A DNA stretch of 31,235 nt from Clostridiales bacterium UBA1770. GTDB lineage: Bacteria; Bacillota; Clostridia; Oscillospirales; CAG-272. The position numbers were made by a program, and so were the translations under genes. The stretch is from the NCBI GenBank assembly GCA_002315325.1, contig DCGU01000092.1, forward strand, positions 34,293 through 65,527. The letters are read 5' to 3'. A model generated the notes under the pieces. That model was not told where the DNA came from, did no database searches, and saw only the letters and a list, made by a program, of their open reading frames with translations. Positions 1 through 9,365 of this stretch are shown one piece after another. The first letter of the stretch is position 1; every line of letters begins with the position of its first letter.

Positions 1-1
1 C

Positions 2-937
2 CGTATGAATATCGGTCAGGTGCTGGAAGTCCATCTCGGTATCGCTGCCCGTAAACTCGGCTGGAAGATTATGACCCCCGTGTTTGACGGTGCAAACGAA
101 AAGGAAATTTCCGAATGTCTGAAGGCTGCAGGCCTGTGGCGTGACCTCTTCCCGCTGGAAAATCCCGAGGGCAAAGATTTGTTCGAGGAAGTTATCGGCG
201 AGGACGGCAAGCCCGCACTGCGTCAGCTGTCCGATGAGGAACGTGCCGACGCCGCCTATTTGAAGTCCCTGTCCGCTGCCAAGAAGCTGAAAGTGGCAGA
301 CGGTAAGGTAAAATTGTTCGACGGCCGCACCGGTGAGGCGTTTGATAACCCTGTCACCGTCGGTATCATGTATTATTTGAAGTTGCATCATCTGGTTGAC
401 GATAAGATTCACGCCCGTTCCAACGGCCCGTACTCTCTCGTTACGCAGCAGCCTTTGGGCGGTAAAGCGCAATTCGGCGGTCAGCGTTTCGGTGAAATGG
501 AAGTTTGGGCACTGGAAGCATACGGCGCCGCTTATACGCTGCAGGAAATTTTGACGGTGAAGTCAGACGATATCGTCGGCCGCCGCAAGGTTTACGAAGC
601 CATCATCAAAGGCCAGAATATTCCCACGCCCGGCGTTCCCGAATCCTTCAAGGTTTTGGTAAAGGAACTCCAGTCCCTGGGGTTGGATATCCGCGTTCTG
701 AACGAGCAGAACGAGGAAGTACAGTTGTCCACGCTTTGCAACGAGGATGACGTTCCCGCCTATGCCGATAAGAGTCTGCTCGAGGCAGTGGAATCTGCCA
801 CCGGCAACACGGTTCAGGATTTTGATAAGGATAACGCAATGTTCCTGGATGCAGAAGGCAACCCTGAGGAAGAAGAACCGACGGAAGAAGAAATTTTCGA
901 TCCCAATGAATCTTTCGCTGACGACGCCGATATTTGA
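2..937 (+). CDS. rpoB: RNA polymerase beta subunit, C-terminal part
   Basis: This is the last 311 codons of rpoB. The gene enters from the left edge of the window, so no start is visible. The product is the beta subunit of RNA polymerase, which forms half of the catalytic cleft together with the beta' subunit encoded next door. The fragment opens in the conserved region preceding the clamp (MNIGQVLEVHLG). It then carries the family's typical segments with YYLKLHHLVDDKIHARS, followed by QQPLGGKAQFGGQRFGEME, which is the beta C-terminal region that contacts beta'. It ends in an acidic tail of about 60 residues rich in Glu and Asp, as is common in clostridia. Its stop lies 20 bases before the rpoC start, and the rpoC ribosome binding site lies between them, so the two genes are cotranscribed. 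Confidence 0.97.
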   Translation, partial: RMNIGQVLEVHLGIAARKLGWKIMTPVFDGANEKEISECLKAAGLWRDLFPLENPEGKDLFEEVIGEDGKPALRQLSDEERADAAYLKSLSAAKKLKVADGKVKLFDGRTGEAFDNPVTVGIMYYLKLHHLVDDKIHARSNGPYSLVTQQPLGGKAQFGGQRFGEMEVWALEAYGAAYTLQEILTVKSDDIVGRRKVYEAIIKGQNIPTPGVPESFKVLVKELQSLGLDIRVLNEQNEEVQLSTLCNEDDVPAYADKSLLEAVESATGNTVQDFDKDNAMFLDAEGNPEEEEPTEEEIFDPNESFADDADI

Positions 938-957
938 GAAAAGAGGAGAGAATAATT

Positions 958-3900
958 TTGGAACATAATGAATTTTCTTCAATTAAAATAGGTCTTGCCT
1001 CGCCCGAAATGATCCGCGAGTGGTCATACGGCGAGGTGACCAAGCCCGAAACGATTAACTATCGTACGCTGAAGGCCGAAGTCGGCGGTCTGTTCTGCGA
1101 GCGCGTCTTCGGTCCGACCAAAGACGGCGCCTGCATGTGCGGTAAGTACAAGAATTCGCACAGCAAGGAAGTCATCAAGTGCGAAAAGTGCGGCGTTGAC
1201 GTCACGACGAAGAAGGTTCGCCGTGAAAGAATGGGTCACATTGAACTGGCTTGCCCCGTTTCTCACATTTGGTATTTTAAGGCTATTCCTTCCCGTATGG
1301 CATTGGCCCTGGACATGTCCCCCAAGCAGTTGGAACAGGTTCTCTATTTTGCCGAAAACGTCGTTCTGGATCCCGGTTCCACCCCCCTGTCGAAGGGTCA
1401 GGTTTTAACCGAATCCGAATACGTTACCATGCGTGAAGCTTTTGAAAACGATTTCCGCGCCGGTATGGGTGCCGAGGCCATCAAGGAACTGCTGGCCGGC
1501 ATCAACGTGGAAGAAGAGTGCAAAAAGCTCAAGGATGAACTGATTACGGCAAACGGTCAGAAGAAAACGAAGATCATCAAGCGTTTGGAAGTGCTGGAAG
1601 CCTTCCGCCGCTCCGGCAACAAGCTGGAATGGATGGTTCTCGACGTGATTCCCGTGCTGCCCCCCGACATTCGTCCCATGGTGCAGCTGGACGGCGGACG
1701 CTTTGCTTCCTCCGACCTCAACGAACTGTATCGTCGAGTCATTGCCCGTAATAATCGTTTAAAGAAACTGCTGGAACTGCATACGCCCGAAATCATTATT
1801 CGTAATGAAAAACGTATGCTGCAGGAAGCAGTCGACGCATTGATTGATAACGGCCGCCGCGGCAAGCCCGTGACCGGTCCTTCCAACCGCCCGCTGAAAT
1901 CTCTGTCCGAGATGCTGCGCGGTAAACAGGGACGTTTCCGTCAGAACCTGTTGGGTAAACGTGTCGACTATTCCGGCCGTTCCGTTATTGTCGTTGGTCC
2001 TAACCTCAAGATTTATCAGTGCGGTCTGCCCCGCGAAATGGCGCTGGAACTGTTTAAGCCCTTCGTTGTAAAACGTTTGGTTGAAATGGGCAAGGCTACC
2101 AACGTAAAAGACGCACAGAAGAAGATTGAACGCGTACATCCCGACGTATGGGACGCACTGGAGAACGTTATCACCAAGCATCCCGTACTGCTCAACCGTG
2201 CACCGACGCTGCACCGTCTGTCCATTCAGGCATTCGAGCCCGTTTTGGTCGACGGCCGTGCCATCAAGCTGCACCCGCTGGTTTGCCCTGCATTCAATGC
2301 CGACTTCGACGGTGACCAGATGCCTGTTCACGTGCCGCTGTCTGCCGAGGCACAGGCCGAATCCAGATTCTTAATGTTGTCTGCCAATAACCTGCTCAAA
2401 CCCATGGACGGCTGTGCCGTGACCATTCCTTCGCAGGATATGATTCTCGGTTCTTACTACCTCACCATGGACAAACCCGGTGAGCTCGGTGACCGCGAAC
2501 CCGTTTTGGACGAGGCCGGCAACGTTATTAAGGACGAAAACGGCGAAGTTATTTACCGTTATCACGCTTTCCGTGACTTCAACGAGGCCATGATGGCATA
2601 CGCTGACGGCACGCTGGGTCTGCACGCCAAGATTAAGATGCGCGTCCAGAAGGAAGTGGACGGCGTTATGAAGTCCGGTATTGTCATCACGACGCTGGGC
2701 CGTATGATTTTCAACGCGCCGCTGCCCCAGGACTTGGGATTTGTTGACAGATCCAAGCCTGAAAACGCCTTCCTGCCCGAAGTTGACTTCGTGATTAAGA
2801 AGAAACAGCTCTCCAAGATCATTGATAACTGCATTCGTATTCACGGTACTGCCCGCTGTGCCGTCATGTTGGACGACATTAAGGCAATGGGTTATAAATA
2901 TTCCACCAAGGCTTCCTTCTCCATCTCGGTTTACGATATGACGATTCCGAAGGAAAAGCCCGCTCTGCTTGCCGAAGCCCAGAAGAAAGTGGACAAGGTC
3001 TTCAAGCACTTCCAGCGCGGTGAATTGGCCGAGGATGAACGTTATCAGAACGTCCTGAAGATTTGGAACGAAACGACCGATAAGGTTACCGAAGCGCTCC
3101 AGGCCTGCTTCAGTGAGTTCAACCCGATTAAGATCATGTCCGATTCCGGTGCCCGTGGTTCCATGACGCAGATGCGTCAGCTTGCCGGTATGCGTGGTTT
3201 GATGTTTGCAACCAACGGTAAAACGCAGGAACTGCCTGTTCGTTCCAACTTCCGTGAAGGTATGAACATCATGGAGTATTTCATGGGTGCCCGTTCCTCC
3301 CGTAAGTCCCTGTCCGATACCGCTCTGCGTACCGCAGACTCCGGTTACCTGACCAGACGTTTGGTCGACGTTTCTTCCGGTATCATTATCCGGGAAGAGA
3401 AGTGCGACACCAAGATGGGTGCCGATATTACGGCCATCATCGATGAAAAGGATAAGAACGTATTGGAATCTCTGTCCGACCGTATCGTCGGCCGTTACAC
3501 GCTCGGTCCCGTTATCAATCCGGCAACGGGTGAGGTAATGATTGAGGACGACGAGATGATCACGCCGGATATGGCGAAAGACATTGAGAAGGCCGGTATT
3601 GAGAGCGTTACCATTCGTTCCGTCATCAACTGCCATGCGAAGTCCGGTATCTGCGCACATTGCTACGGTGCCGACCTGGCATCCAACCGTCCCGTGAATA
3701 TCGGTGAGGCTGTCGGTATCATTGCTGCACAGTCCATCGGTGAACCCGGTACACAGTTGACCATGAGAACCTTCCACTCCGGCGGTGTTGCCGGTTCCAA
3801 CATTACACAGGGTCTGCCCCGTGTAGAGGAATTGTTTGAAGCACGTACGCCGAAGAAGCCCGCCGTTGTGACGGATATTGCCGGTACCGTTCATATCAGA

Positions 3901-4584
3901 CCCGGTGAAAACGCCAACACCAGCGTGGTCACGGTTGTCAATCCCGAAACGCACGAAAGCGAAGAGTATCCGATTCCTTACGGTTCCAAGCTGGTTGTTA
4001 TCGAGGACCAGCACGTCGAACTCTGCCAGGCTTTGACCGAAGGCAGCAAGGCACCGCAGGATATCATGCGTATTCTCGGTTTGAACGCCGTTTACGATTA
4101 CCTGATCAAGGAAGTACAGCGCGTTTACCGTTCTCAGTCCTGTAACGTAAACGATAAGCACATTGAAATTATTGCCCGTCAGATGACGAGAAAGCTTGTT
4201 ATTAAGGAGTCCGGTGACACGGCTCTGCTCGAGGGTACGGTCGTTGATGCCGGCGAACTTGAGATCGAGAACAACCGCATTGCCGCTCTGAACGAAAAAG
4301 ACGGTACGACGCTGCAGCCCGCTGTCGGCGACGTGCAGCTGCTCGGTATTACCAAGGCTGCCCTGCAGACCGAATCTTTCCTGTCTGCCGCTTCCTTCCA
4401 GGAAACGACCAAGGTTTTGACCGATGCCGCCATTCGCGGTAAGGTCGATACGTTGACCGGCTTGAAAGAAAACGTTATCATCGGTAAACTCATTCCCGCC
4501 GGTACGGGTATGTCCTGCTACCGTGACGTCGACGTTGAACGCGTTGACAAGCCCGAACAGGATACCGAGAGCAGCGCTTCTTGA
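958..4584 (+). CDS. rpoC: RNA polymerase beta' subunit
   Basis: Complete rpoC, 1208 residues, a normal length for Bacillota. I chose the TTG at 958 because AGGAGAG at 944-950 sits 7 bases upstream and the protein then begins with the family start (MEHNEFSSIKIGLASPE). An in-frame TTG at 934 overlaps the rpoB stop and has no binding site. The N-terminal zinc ribbon shows Cys59, Cys61, Cys75 and Cys78. The magnesium-binding active-site motif NADFDGDQM is at 447-455, with Asp449, 451 and 453. The second zinc site is visible near NCHAKSGICAHCYG. The trigger-loop region follows, with SIGEPGTQLTMRTFHSGG. No insertion or frameshift is seen. The gene is followed by its own terminator, which separates it from the rpsL transcription unit. 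Its codons avoid TTA, CTA and TCA over the last two thirds, as expected of a highly expressed gene. Confidence 0.98.
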   Translation: MEHNEFSSIKIGLASPEMIREWSYGEVTKPETINYRTLKAEVGGLFCERVFGPTKDGACMCGKYKNSHSKEVIKCEKCGVDVTTKKVRRERMGHIELACPVSHIWYFKAIPSRMALALDMSPKQLEQVLYFAENVVLDPGSTPLSKGQVLTESEYVTMREAFENDFRAGMGAEAIKELLAGINVEEECKKLKDELITANGQKKTKIIKRLEVLEAFRRSGNKLEWMVLDVIPVLPPDIRPMVQLDGGRFASSDLNELYRRVIARNNRLKKLLELHTPEIIIRNEKRMLQEAVDALIDNGRRGKPVTGPSNRPLKSLSEMLRGKQGRFRQNLLGKRVDYSGRSVIVVGPNLKIYQCGLPREMALELFKPFVVKRLVEMGKATNVKDAQKKIERVHPDVWDALENVITKHPVLLNRAPTLHRLSIQAFEPVLVDGRAIKLHPLVCPAFNADFDGDQMPVHVPLSAEAQAESRFLMLSANNLLKPMDGCAVTIPSQDMILGSYYLTMDKPGELGDREPVLDEAGNVIKDENGEVIYRYHAFRDFNEAMMAYADGTLGLHAKIKMRVQKEVDGVMKSGIVITTLGRMIFNAPLPQDLGFVDRSKPENAFLPEVDFVIKKKQLSKIIDNCIRIHGTARCAVMLDDIKAMGYKYSTKASFSISVYDMTIPKEKPALLAEAQKKVDKVFKHFQRGELAEDERYQNVLKIWNETTDKVTEALQACFSEFNPIKIMSDSGARGSMTQMRQLAGMRGLMFATNGKTQELPVRSNFREGMNIMEYFMGARSSRKSLSDTALRTADSGYLTRRLVDVSSGIIIREEKCDTKMGADITAIIDEKDKNVLESLSDRIVGRYTLGPVINPATGEVMIEDDEMITPDMAKDIEKAGIESVTIRSVINCHAKSGICAHCYGADLASNRPVNIGEAVGIIAAQSIGEPGTQLTMRTFHSGGVAGSNITQGLPRVEELFEARTPKKPAVVTDIAGTVHIRPGENANTSVVTVVNPETHESEEYPIPYGSKLVVIEDQHVELCQALTEGSKAPQDIMRILGLNAVYDYLIKEVQRVYRSQSCNVNDKHIEIIARQMTRKLVIKESGDTALLEGTVVDAGELEIENNRIAALNEKDGTTLQPAVGDVQLLGITKAALQTESFLSAASFQETTKVLTDAAIRGKVDTLTGLKENVIIGKLIPAGTGMSCYRDVDVERVDKPEQDTESSAS

Positions 4585-4599
4585 CAGCATCAGAATAAC

Positions 4600-4652
4600 G
4601 AACTCGATTGCGGGGGAGAACCGAACGGTTTTCCCCCGCAAGTTCTTTATAT
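4600..4652 (+). terminator. Terminator after rpoC
   Basis: The inverted repeat pairs GAACT (4600-4604) plus TTGCGGGGGA (4608 onward) with TCCCCCGCAA plus AGTTC (ending 4645). A second short pairing (AACC/GGTT) tightens the loop. The sequence after the stem is only moderately T-rich (TTTATATATA), so termination may be incomplete. Confidence 0.8.
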
Positions 4653-4684
4653 ATAATATATTCTTATATAAAATCAAAAATGTC

Positions 4685-4713
4685 TTGACAAATCGTTTGC
4701 GCAATGCTATAAT
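4685..4713 (+). promoter_or_regulatory. Sigma-A promoter of the rpsL-rpsG-fusA-tuf operon
   Basis: The -35 box TTGACA (4685-4690) and -10 box TATAAT (4708-4713) are both perfect consensus and are separated by 17 bases. Transcription should begin near 4720 and give a leader of about 105 nt before rpsL. The leader opens with a 7-bp hairpin (ATCTCAT and ATGGGAT, 4721-4740). Confidence 0.93.
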
Positions 4714-4824
4714 AGCGTGTATCTCATTTTAGGATGGGATGCTTTGTTGTGTCAGCCGCGTGCCCTAATCGGCCGTAACTGAAATAAACGTTAAAATTTG
4801 CAAGAAGGAGGAAATGAAGGAAGC

Positions 4825-5244
4825 ATGCCAACATTTAACCAGCTCGTAAAGCAGGGTCGTACCGACCGTGTTTACAAGTCCAAAGCACCTATTCTGCAGA
4901 AGGGCTTCAACACGTTGACCAATTCGGCCATTGACCAGGCTGCACCCCAGAAGAGAGGCGTATGCACCAAGGTATCTACCACCAGCCCGAAGAAACCTAA
5001 CTCCGCTATTCGTAAGATCGCGAGAGTTCGTTTGACCAACGGCCTGGAGGCTACCTGCTACATCCCCGGTATCGGCCACAATCTGCAGGAACACTCCGTT
5101 GTTCTGATCAGAGGCGGCAGAGTCCGTGACCTGCCCGGTGTACGTTACCACATCATTCGCGGTACGCTCGACGCACAGGGTGTTGCCAATCGTAACCAGA
5201 GCCGTTCCAAGTACGGCGCAAAGGCTCCTAAGAAGAAGAAATAA
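4825..5244 (+). CDS. rpsL: 30S ribosomal protein S12
   Basis: S12, 139 residues, is a component of the 30S decoding centre and the classical target of streptomycin-resistance mutations. The start is ATG 4825, giving the universal MPTFNQLVKQGR. The region TTSPKKPNSAIRK with the conserved Lys (wild-type, streptomycin-sensitive form) and the second loop GGRVRDLPGVRYH are both present. The C-terminus is lysine-rich, as normal. The best ribosome binding site, AAGGAGG (4805-4811), lies 13 bases from the start, which is longer than usual, and a weaker GAAGGA (4816-4821) lies closer. It is the first gene of the str-type operon. A 151-nt spacer separates it from rpsG. Confidence 0.98.
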   Translation: MPTFNQLVKQGRTDRVYKSKAPILQKGFNTLTNSAIDQAAPQKRGVCTKVSTTSPKKPNSAIRKIARVRLTNGLEATCYIPGIGHNLQEHSVVLIRGGRVRDLPGVRYHIIRGTLDAQGVANRNQSRSKYGAKAPKKKK

Positions 5245-5274
5245 TTCGGGGCCAAGGTGACCAAAGCAATCTGC

Positions 5275-5326
5275 ACAGCTGAGTTTCTTGTAAATTTTAA
5301 TGTTTATTTACAGGCGTTAACCTCAG
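5275..5326 (+). promoter_or_regulatory. Structured rpsL-rpsG spacer, possible S7 control site
   Basis: The spacer contains nested complementarity. CTGAG near 5280 pairs with CTCAG near 5322. Inside it TGTAAAT (about 5290) pairs with ATTTACA (ending about 5313), leaving internal loops. In Escherichia coli, S7 represses its own operon by binding the rpsL-rpsG intercistronic region. A similar role here is inference from position and foldability only. Confidence 0.35.
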
Positions 5327-5395
5327 ATGCGCTGACAAAATTTAGCTTTTGAGTACCTATGAATTCATCTAATTTTAATGAAGGAGGGAAGTACA

Positions 5396-5866
5396 GTGCC
5401 TAGAAGAGGTTTTATTTCCAAGAGAGAAGTACTGCCGGATCCGTTGTACGGTTCTCAGCTCGTAACGAAGCTGATCAACAACGTTATGTACGACGGCAAG
5501 AAGGGTGTCGCACAGAAGATTGTGTACGATGCATTCGGTATGATCGAGGCAAAGGAAGGTTCCAATCCGTTGGAAGCTTTCCAGGCCGCTCTTGAGAACA
5601 TTATGCCGGTCCTGGAGGTAAAGGCTCGCCGTGTCGGCGGTGCTACGTACCAGGTACCGATGGAAGTTCGCCCGGAGCGTCGTCAGACGCTTGGCCTGCG
5701 TTGGTTGGTTCAATATTCCAGACAGCGCAGTGAACGCACGATGGCTGAAAAGCTGGCAAACGAAATTATGGATGCCAAGAACAGCCTGGGCGGCGCGTTC
5801 AAAAAGAAGGAAGAAACACACAGAATGGCCGAAGCCAACAAGGCTTTCGCCCATTACAGATATTGA
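5396..5866 (+). CDS. rpsG: 30S ribosomal protein S7
   Basis: S7, 156 residues, is the primary binder of the 3' domain of 16S rRNA, located in the head of the small subunit. The start is GTG 5396, 8 bases after a strong AAGGAGG (5381-5387), giving the standard MPRRGFISKREVLPDP. An in-frame ATG at 5378 lies before that binding site and is rejected. The family segments GGATYQVPMEVRPERR, LRWLVQYSRQR and the C-terminal HRMAEANKAFAHYRY are all intact, and the length matches the family exactly. The gene sits 15 bases before fusA and is cotranscribed with it. Confidence 0.98.
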   Translation: MPRRGFISKREVLPDPLYGSQLVTKLINNVMYDGKKGVAQKIVYDAFGMIEAKEGSNPLEAFQAALENIMPVLEVKARRVGGATYQVPMEVRPERRQTLGLRWLVQYSRQRSERTMAEKLANEIMDAKNSLGGAFKKKEETHRMAEANKAFAHYRY

Positions 5867-5881
5867 TGAAGGAGACCATTC

Positions 5882-8008
5882 ATGCCAAGAGAATACCCGC
5901 TTGAACGTACGCGGAATATTGGTATCATGGCTCACATTGATGCCGGTAAAACCACTACTACTGAAAGAATTCTTTTCTACACGGGTAAGACTCATAAAAT
6001 CGGTGAGACCCATGATGGTACAGCCACCATGGACTGGATGGCACAGGAACAGGAACGCGGTATTACGATTACGTCTGCCGCTACCACCTGTTACTGGGCA
6101 CATTCCGATTTTCATGACAACCCCGAAGCTGTAAAGGCTAACACGCATAGAATCAATATCATCGATACCCCCGGACACGTGGACTTCACCGTCGAGGTTG
6201 AACGTTCCCTGCGTGTCTTGGACGGTGCCGTTACCGTTCTGTGCGCCAAGGGCGGTGTAGAGCCCCAGTCTGAAACCGTTTGGAGACAGGCTGATAAGTA
6301 CAAGGTACCCCGTATGATTTACGTCAATAAGATGGATATCACGGGTGCCAACTTCTACCGCGTTGTCGGCATGGTGCATGACAGACTGCATGCCAATGCC
6401 GTTCCGATTCAGCTGCCGATCGGCGGCGAGATGACCTTCCGCGGCATCATTGACTTGATGACCATGAAGGCTGACGTCTACTACGACGATCTCGGTAAGG
6501 ATATGCGTGTGGAAGATATTCCCGCAGATATGCTTGAAAAAGCACAGCAGTACCACGACCAGATGATCGAATCCATCTGTGAGACGGATGAGGCTCTGTT
6601 CGAAAAGTATTGCGGCGGTGAAGAAATCTCGATTGCCGAATTGAAGAAGGCACTGCGTGCCGCAACCATCGACAACAAGATCGTTCCCGTCGTTTGCGGT
6701 ACTTCTTATCGTAATAAGGGCGTTCAGAAGTTGCTGGATGCTATCGTTGATTTCATGCCGTCTCCTATCGACGTGCCTGCAATCAAGGGTATCGTTCCCA
6801 GAACCGAAGAGGAAATCGAACGCCACTCTTCCGACACCGAACCGTTCTCTGCACTCGCATTCAAGATTATGACCGACCCGTTCGTCGGCAAACTCTGCTT
6901 CTTCCGTGTTTACTCCGGTAAGGTAGAGACCGGTACGAACGTGTACAACTCCACCAAGGAGAAGTACGAGCGTTTCGGCCGTATCCTGCAGATGCATGCA
7001 AACGAACGTAAGGATATTGAAGAGTGCAACGCCGGCGACATTGCCGCTGTCGTATCCACTAAGTACACCACAACCGGTGATACTTTCTGTGATGAAAAGG
7101 ACCCCGTTATTCTGGAGTCCATGGAATTCCCCGAACCCGTTATCCGCGTGGCTATCGAGCCGAAGACGCGTGCGGGCCAGGAGAAGATGGGTATCGCCCT
7201 CTCCAAACTGGCAGAGGAAGACCCCACGTTCCGTACCTACACCGATGAAGAAACCGGGCAGACCATTATCGCCGGTATGGGCGAGCTGCATCTGGAAATC
7301 ATCGTTGACCGTCTGCTCCGCGAATTCAAAGTGGAAGCAAACATCGGTAAACCTCAGGTTGCTTACAAGGAAACCGTTCGTAATCGTGTCGATCACGAAT
7401 GCAAGTACAAGAAGCAGTCCGGTGGTGCCGGTCAGTACGGTCACGTTAAACTGATTCTGGAACCCAACGAACCCGGCAAGGGCTATGAATTTATCAACGC
7501 TGTCACAGGCGGTGCTATTCCGAAGGAATACATCGAACCTGTCAACCAAGGTATTCAGGGCGCTATGCAGGCCGGTGTGTTGGCCGGTTACAACGTCGTT
7601 GACGTTAAAGTTACCCTGTATGACGGTTCTTATCACGAAGTCGACTCTTCCGAAATGGCGTTCAAGATTGCCGGTTCCATGGCATTCAAGGAAGCTATGC
7701 GTAAGGCCGATCCGTTCCTGACCGAGCCGATCATGAAGGTCGTTACCATCACGCCGGATGATTATCTGGGTGACGTTATCGGCGACCTTAACTCCCGTCG
7801 TGGCCAGATTCAGTCTATGGAGCAGCCCAACGAAGGCGTCACCGAGATTCATTCTTTCGTGCCGCTGTCCTGCATGTTCGGTTATTCCACCGACCTGCGT
7901 TCCCGTTCTCAGGGTCGTGCGCAGTACTCCATGGAGCCCAGCCACTTCGCCGAAGTTCCTAAATCCATCGCACAGGAAATCGTTTCTGCGCGTGCAAAAC
8001 AGAATTAA
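5882..8008 (+). CDS. fusA: Elongation factor G
   Basis: EF-G, 708 residues, is the GTPase that drives translocation on the ribosome. The start is ATG 5882, preceded by GAAGGAG. The G1 loop AHIDAGKTT begins at residue 17. The switch I region contains RGITITSAA, G3 is DTPGHVDF and G4 is NKMD. Domain IV and V signatures include QSGGAGQYGHV and the C-terminal GDVIGDLNSRRGQI. The protein is slightly longer than the E. coli enzyme because of small loop differences. It has the canonical G1 and switch features of the housekeeping copy rather than of a tetracycline-protection protein. It sits between rpsG and tuf, 27 bases before tuf. Confidence 0.98.
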   Translation: MPREYPLERTRNIGIMAHIDAGKTTTTERILFYTGKTHKIGETHDGTATMDWMAQEQERGITITSAATTCYWAHSDFHDNPEAVKANTHRINIIDTPGHVDFTVEVERSLRVLDGAVTVLCAKGGVEPQSETVWRQADKYKVPRMIYVNKMDITGANFYRVVGMVHDRLHANAVPIQLPIGGEMTFRGIIDLMTMKADVYYDDLGKDMRVEDIPADMLEKAQQYHDQMIESICETDEALFEKYCGGEEISIAELKKALRAATIDNKIVPVVCGTSYRNKGVQKLLDAIVDFMPSPIDVPAIKGIVPRTEEEIERHSSDTEPFSALAFKIMTDPFVGKLCFFRVYSGKVETGTNVYNSTKEKYERFGRILQMHANERKDIEECNAGDIAAVVSTKYTTTGDTFCDEKDPVILESMEFPEPVIRVAIEPKTRAGQEKMGIALSKLAEEDPTFRTYTDEETGQTIIAGMGELHLEIIVDRLLREFKVEANIGKPQVAYKETVRNRVDHECKYKKQSGGAGQYGHVKLILEPNEPGKGYEFINAVTGGAIPKEYIEPVNQGIQGAMQAGVLAGYNVVDVKVTLYDGSYHEVDSSEMAFKIAGSMAFKEAMRKADPFLTEPIMKVVTITPDDYLGDVIGDLNSRRGQIQSMEQPNEGVTEIHSFVPLSCMFGYSTDLRSRSQGRAQYSMEPSHFAEVPKSIAQEIVSARAKQN

Positions 8009-8035
8009 AAAAATTTTTAACGGAGGATTTGAAAA

Positions 8036-9256
8036 ATGGCAAAAGAGACGTTTGAACGTACAAAACCCCATGTAAACATTGGTACCATCGGTCACGTTGA
8101 CCATGGTAAAACCACTCTGACTGCTGCTATCACCAAGACTCTTTCTTTGAAGAACTCTAAGGTTGAAGCACAGGCTTACGACCAGATCGATAACGCTCCC
8201 GAAGAGAAGGCACGTGGTATCACAATCAATACCCGTCACGTTGAGTACGAAACGGACAACCGTCACTACGCACACGTTGACTGCCCCGGGCACGCCGACT
8301 ACGTTAAGAACATGATCACCGGTGCTGCACAGATGGATGGTGCCATCCTGGTTGTTGCAGGTACCGATGGCCCTCTCGCACAGACCCGTGAGCACGTTCT
8401 GCTCGCTCGTCAGGTAGGTGTTCCTGCAATCGTTGTATTCATGAACAAGACCGACCTGGTTGACGACCCCGAACTGCTTGACCTGGTTGAAATGGAAATC
8501 CGCGATCTGCTGTCTTCTTACGACTTCCCCGGCGACGATATTCCGATCGTTCGCGGCTCTGCTCGTGAAGCTCTGACCTCTGATTCCAAGGATCCTTCCG
8601 CTCCCGAGTACGCACCTATTTGGGAACTGATGGCTCAGGTTGACTCCTACATTCCTACCCCCGAGCGTCAGGCTGACCTGCCTTTCCTGATGCCCATCGA
8701 GGATATCTTCTCCATCTCCGGTCGTGGTACCGTTGCTACCGGCCGTGTAGAGCGTGGTACCGTTAAGGTATCCGATGTCTGCGAAATCGTCGGTTTGTCC
8801 GAAGAGAAGAAACAGACCACCGTTACCGGTGTTGAAATGTTCCACAAACTGCTGCCTCAGGCTGAAGCCGGTGATAACATCGGTGCTCTGCTTCGTGGTA
8901 TCGACCGTGATGAGATCGAAAGAGGCCAGGTTCTCTGCAAACCGGGTTCCATTCATCCTCACTGCAAGTTCGTCGGCCAGGTTTACGTTCTGTCCGAAAA
9001 AGAAGGCGGCCGTAATAAGCCCTTCTTCCCCGGCTACAGACCTCAGTTCTACTTCAGAACCACTGACGTTACCGGTAACATCGAAAAGTTCACCGATAAC
9101 ACCGGCGCTGAAGCTGAAATGGCTCGTCCCGGCGATAACGTTAACATGACCGTTGAACTGATTAAGCCCGTCGCTTGCGAAAAGGGTCTGCGTTTCGCTA
9201 TCCGTGAGGGTGGTAGAACCGTTGGTTCCGGCGTTGTTTCCGAAATCCTTGACTAA
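8036..9256 (+). CDS. tuf: Elongation factor Tu
   Basis: EF-Tu, 406 residues, delivers aminoacyl-tRNA to the ribosome. The start is ATG 8036, with CGGAGGA about 10 bases upstream. G1 is GHVDHGKT (residues 19-26), G2 lies in KARGITINT, G3 is DCPGHADY and G4 is NKTD (NKCD in many bacteria). Domain 2 carries SGRGTVATGRVERG, and domain 3 ends with the usual GGRTVGSGVVSEIL. It is about ten residues longer than the E. coli protein. It is the last gene of the operon: a strong terminator follows, and the S10 ribosomal-protein cluster that often comes next in Bacillota is absent here. Confidence 0.98.
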   Translation: MAKETFERTKPHVNIGTIGHVDHGKTTLTAAITKTLSLKNSKVEAQAYDQIDNAPEEKARGITINTRHVEYETDNRHYAHVDCPGHADYVKNMITGAAQMDGAILVVAGTDGPLAQTREHVLLARQVGVPAIVVFMNKTDLVDDPELLDLVEMEIRDLLSSYDFPGDDIPIVRGSAREALTSDSKDPSAPEYAPIWELMAQVDSYIPTPERQADLPFLMPIEDIFSISGRGTVATGRVERGTVKVSDVCEIVGLSEEKKQTTVTGVEMFHKLLPQAEAGDNIGALLRGIDRDEIERGQVLCKPGSIHPHCKFVGQVYVLSEKEGGRNKPFFPGYRPQFYFRTTDVTGNIEKFTDNTGAEAEMARPGDNVNMTVELIKPVACEKGLRFAIREGGRTVGSGVVSEILD

Positions 9257-9272
9257 TTCATAACGTCAAATT

Positions 9273-9304
9273 GCCCTCTGCCCGTCAGGGCAGGGGGCTT
9301 TTTA
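9273..9304 (+). terminator. Strong terminator after tuf
   Basis: An 11-bp stem pairs GCCCTCTGCCC (9273-9283) with GGGCAGGGGGC (9288-9298) around a GTCA tetraloop. It contains a single G-T pair and runs directly into a T tract (9299-9303). Confidence 0.95.
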
Positions 9305-9365
9305 TAAAAACGTGGCAGTACGGTCGGCTTTGCGCCTGCCAATATTTAAAGGAAAGGTAAAGAAA

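Noticed and set aside
2371..4704. Long minus-strand open frame across rpoC
   Set aside because: It is in register with rpoC and arises because rpoC avoids TTA, CTA and TCA codons. The translation looks like no known family.
5375..8962. Minus-strand open frame of about 1195 codons across rpsG, fusA and tuf
   Set aside because: The same codon-bias artefact; it spans gene borders without a ribosome binding site or family resemblance.
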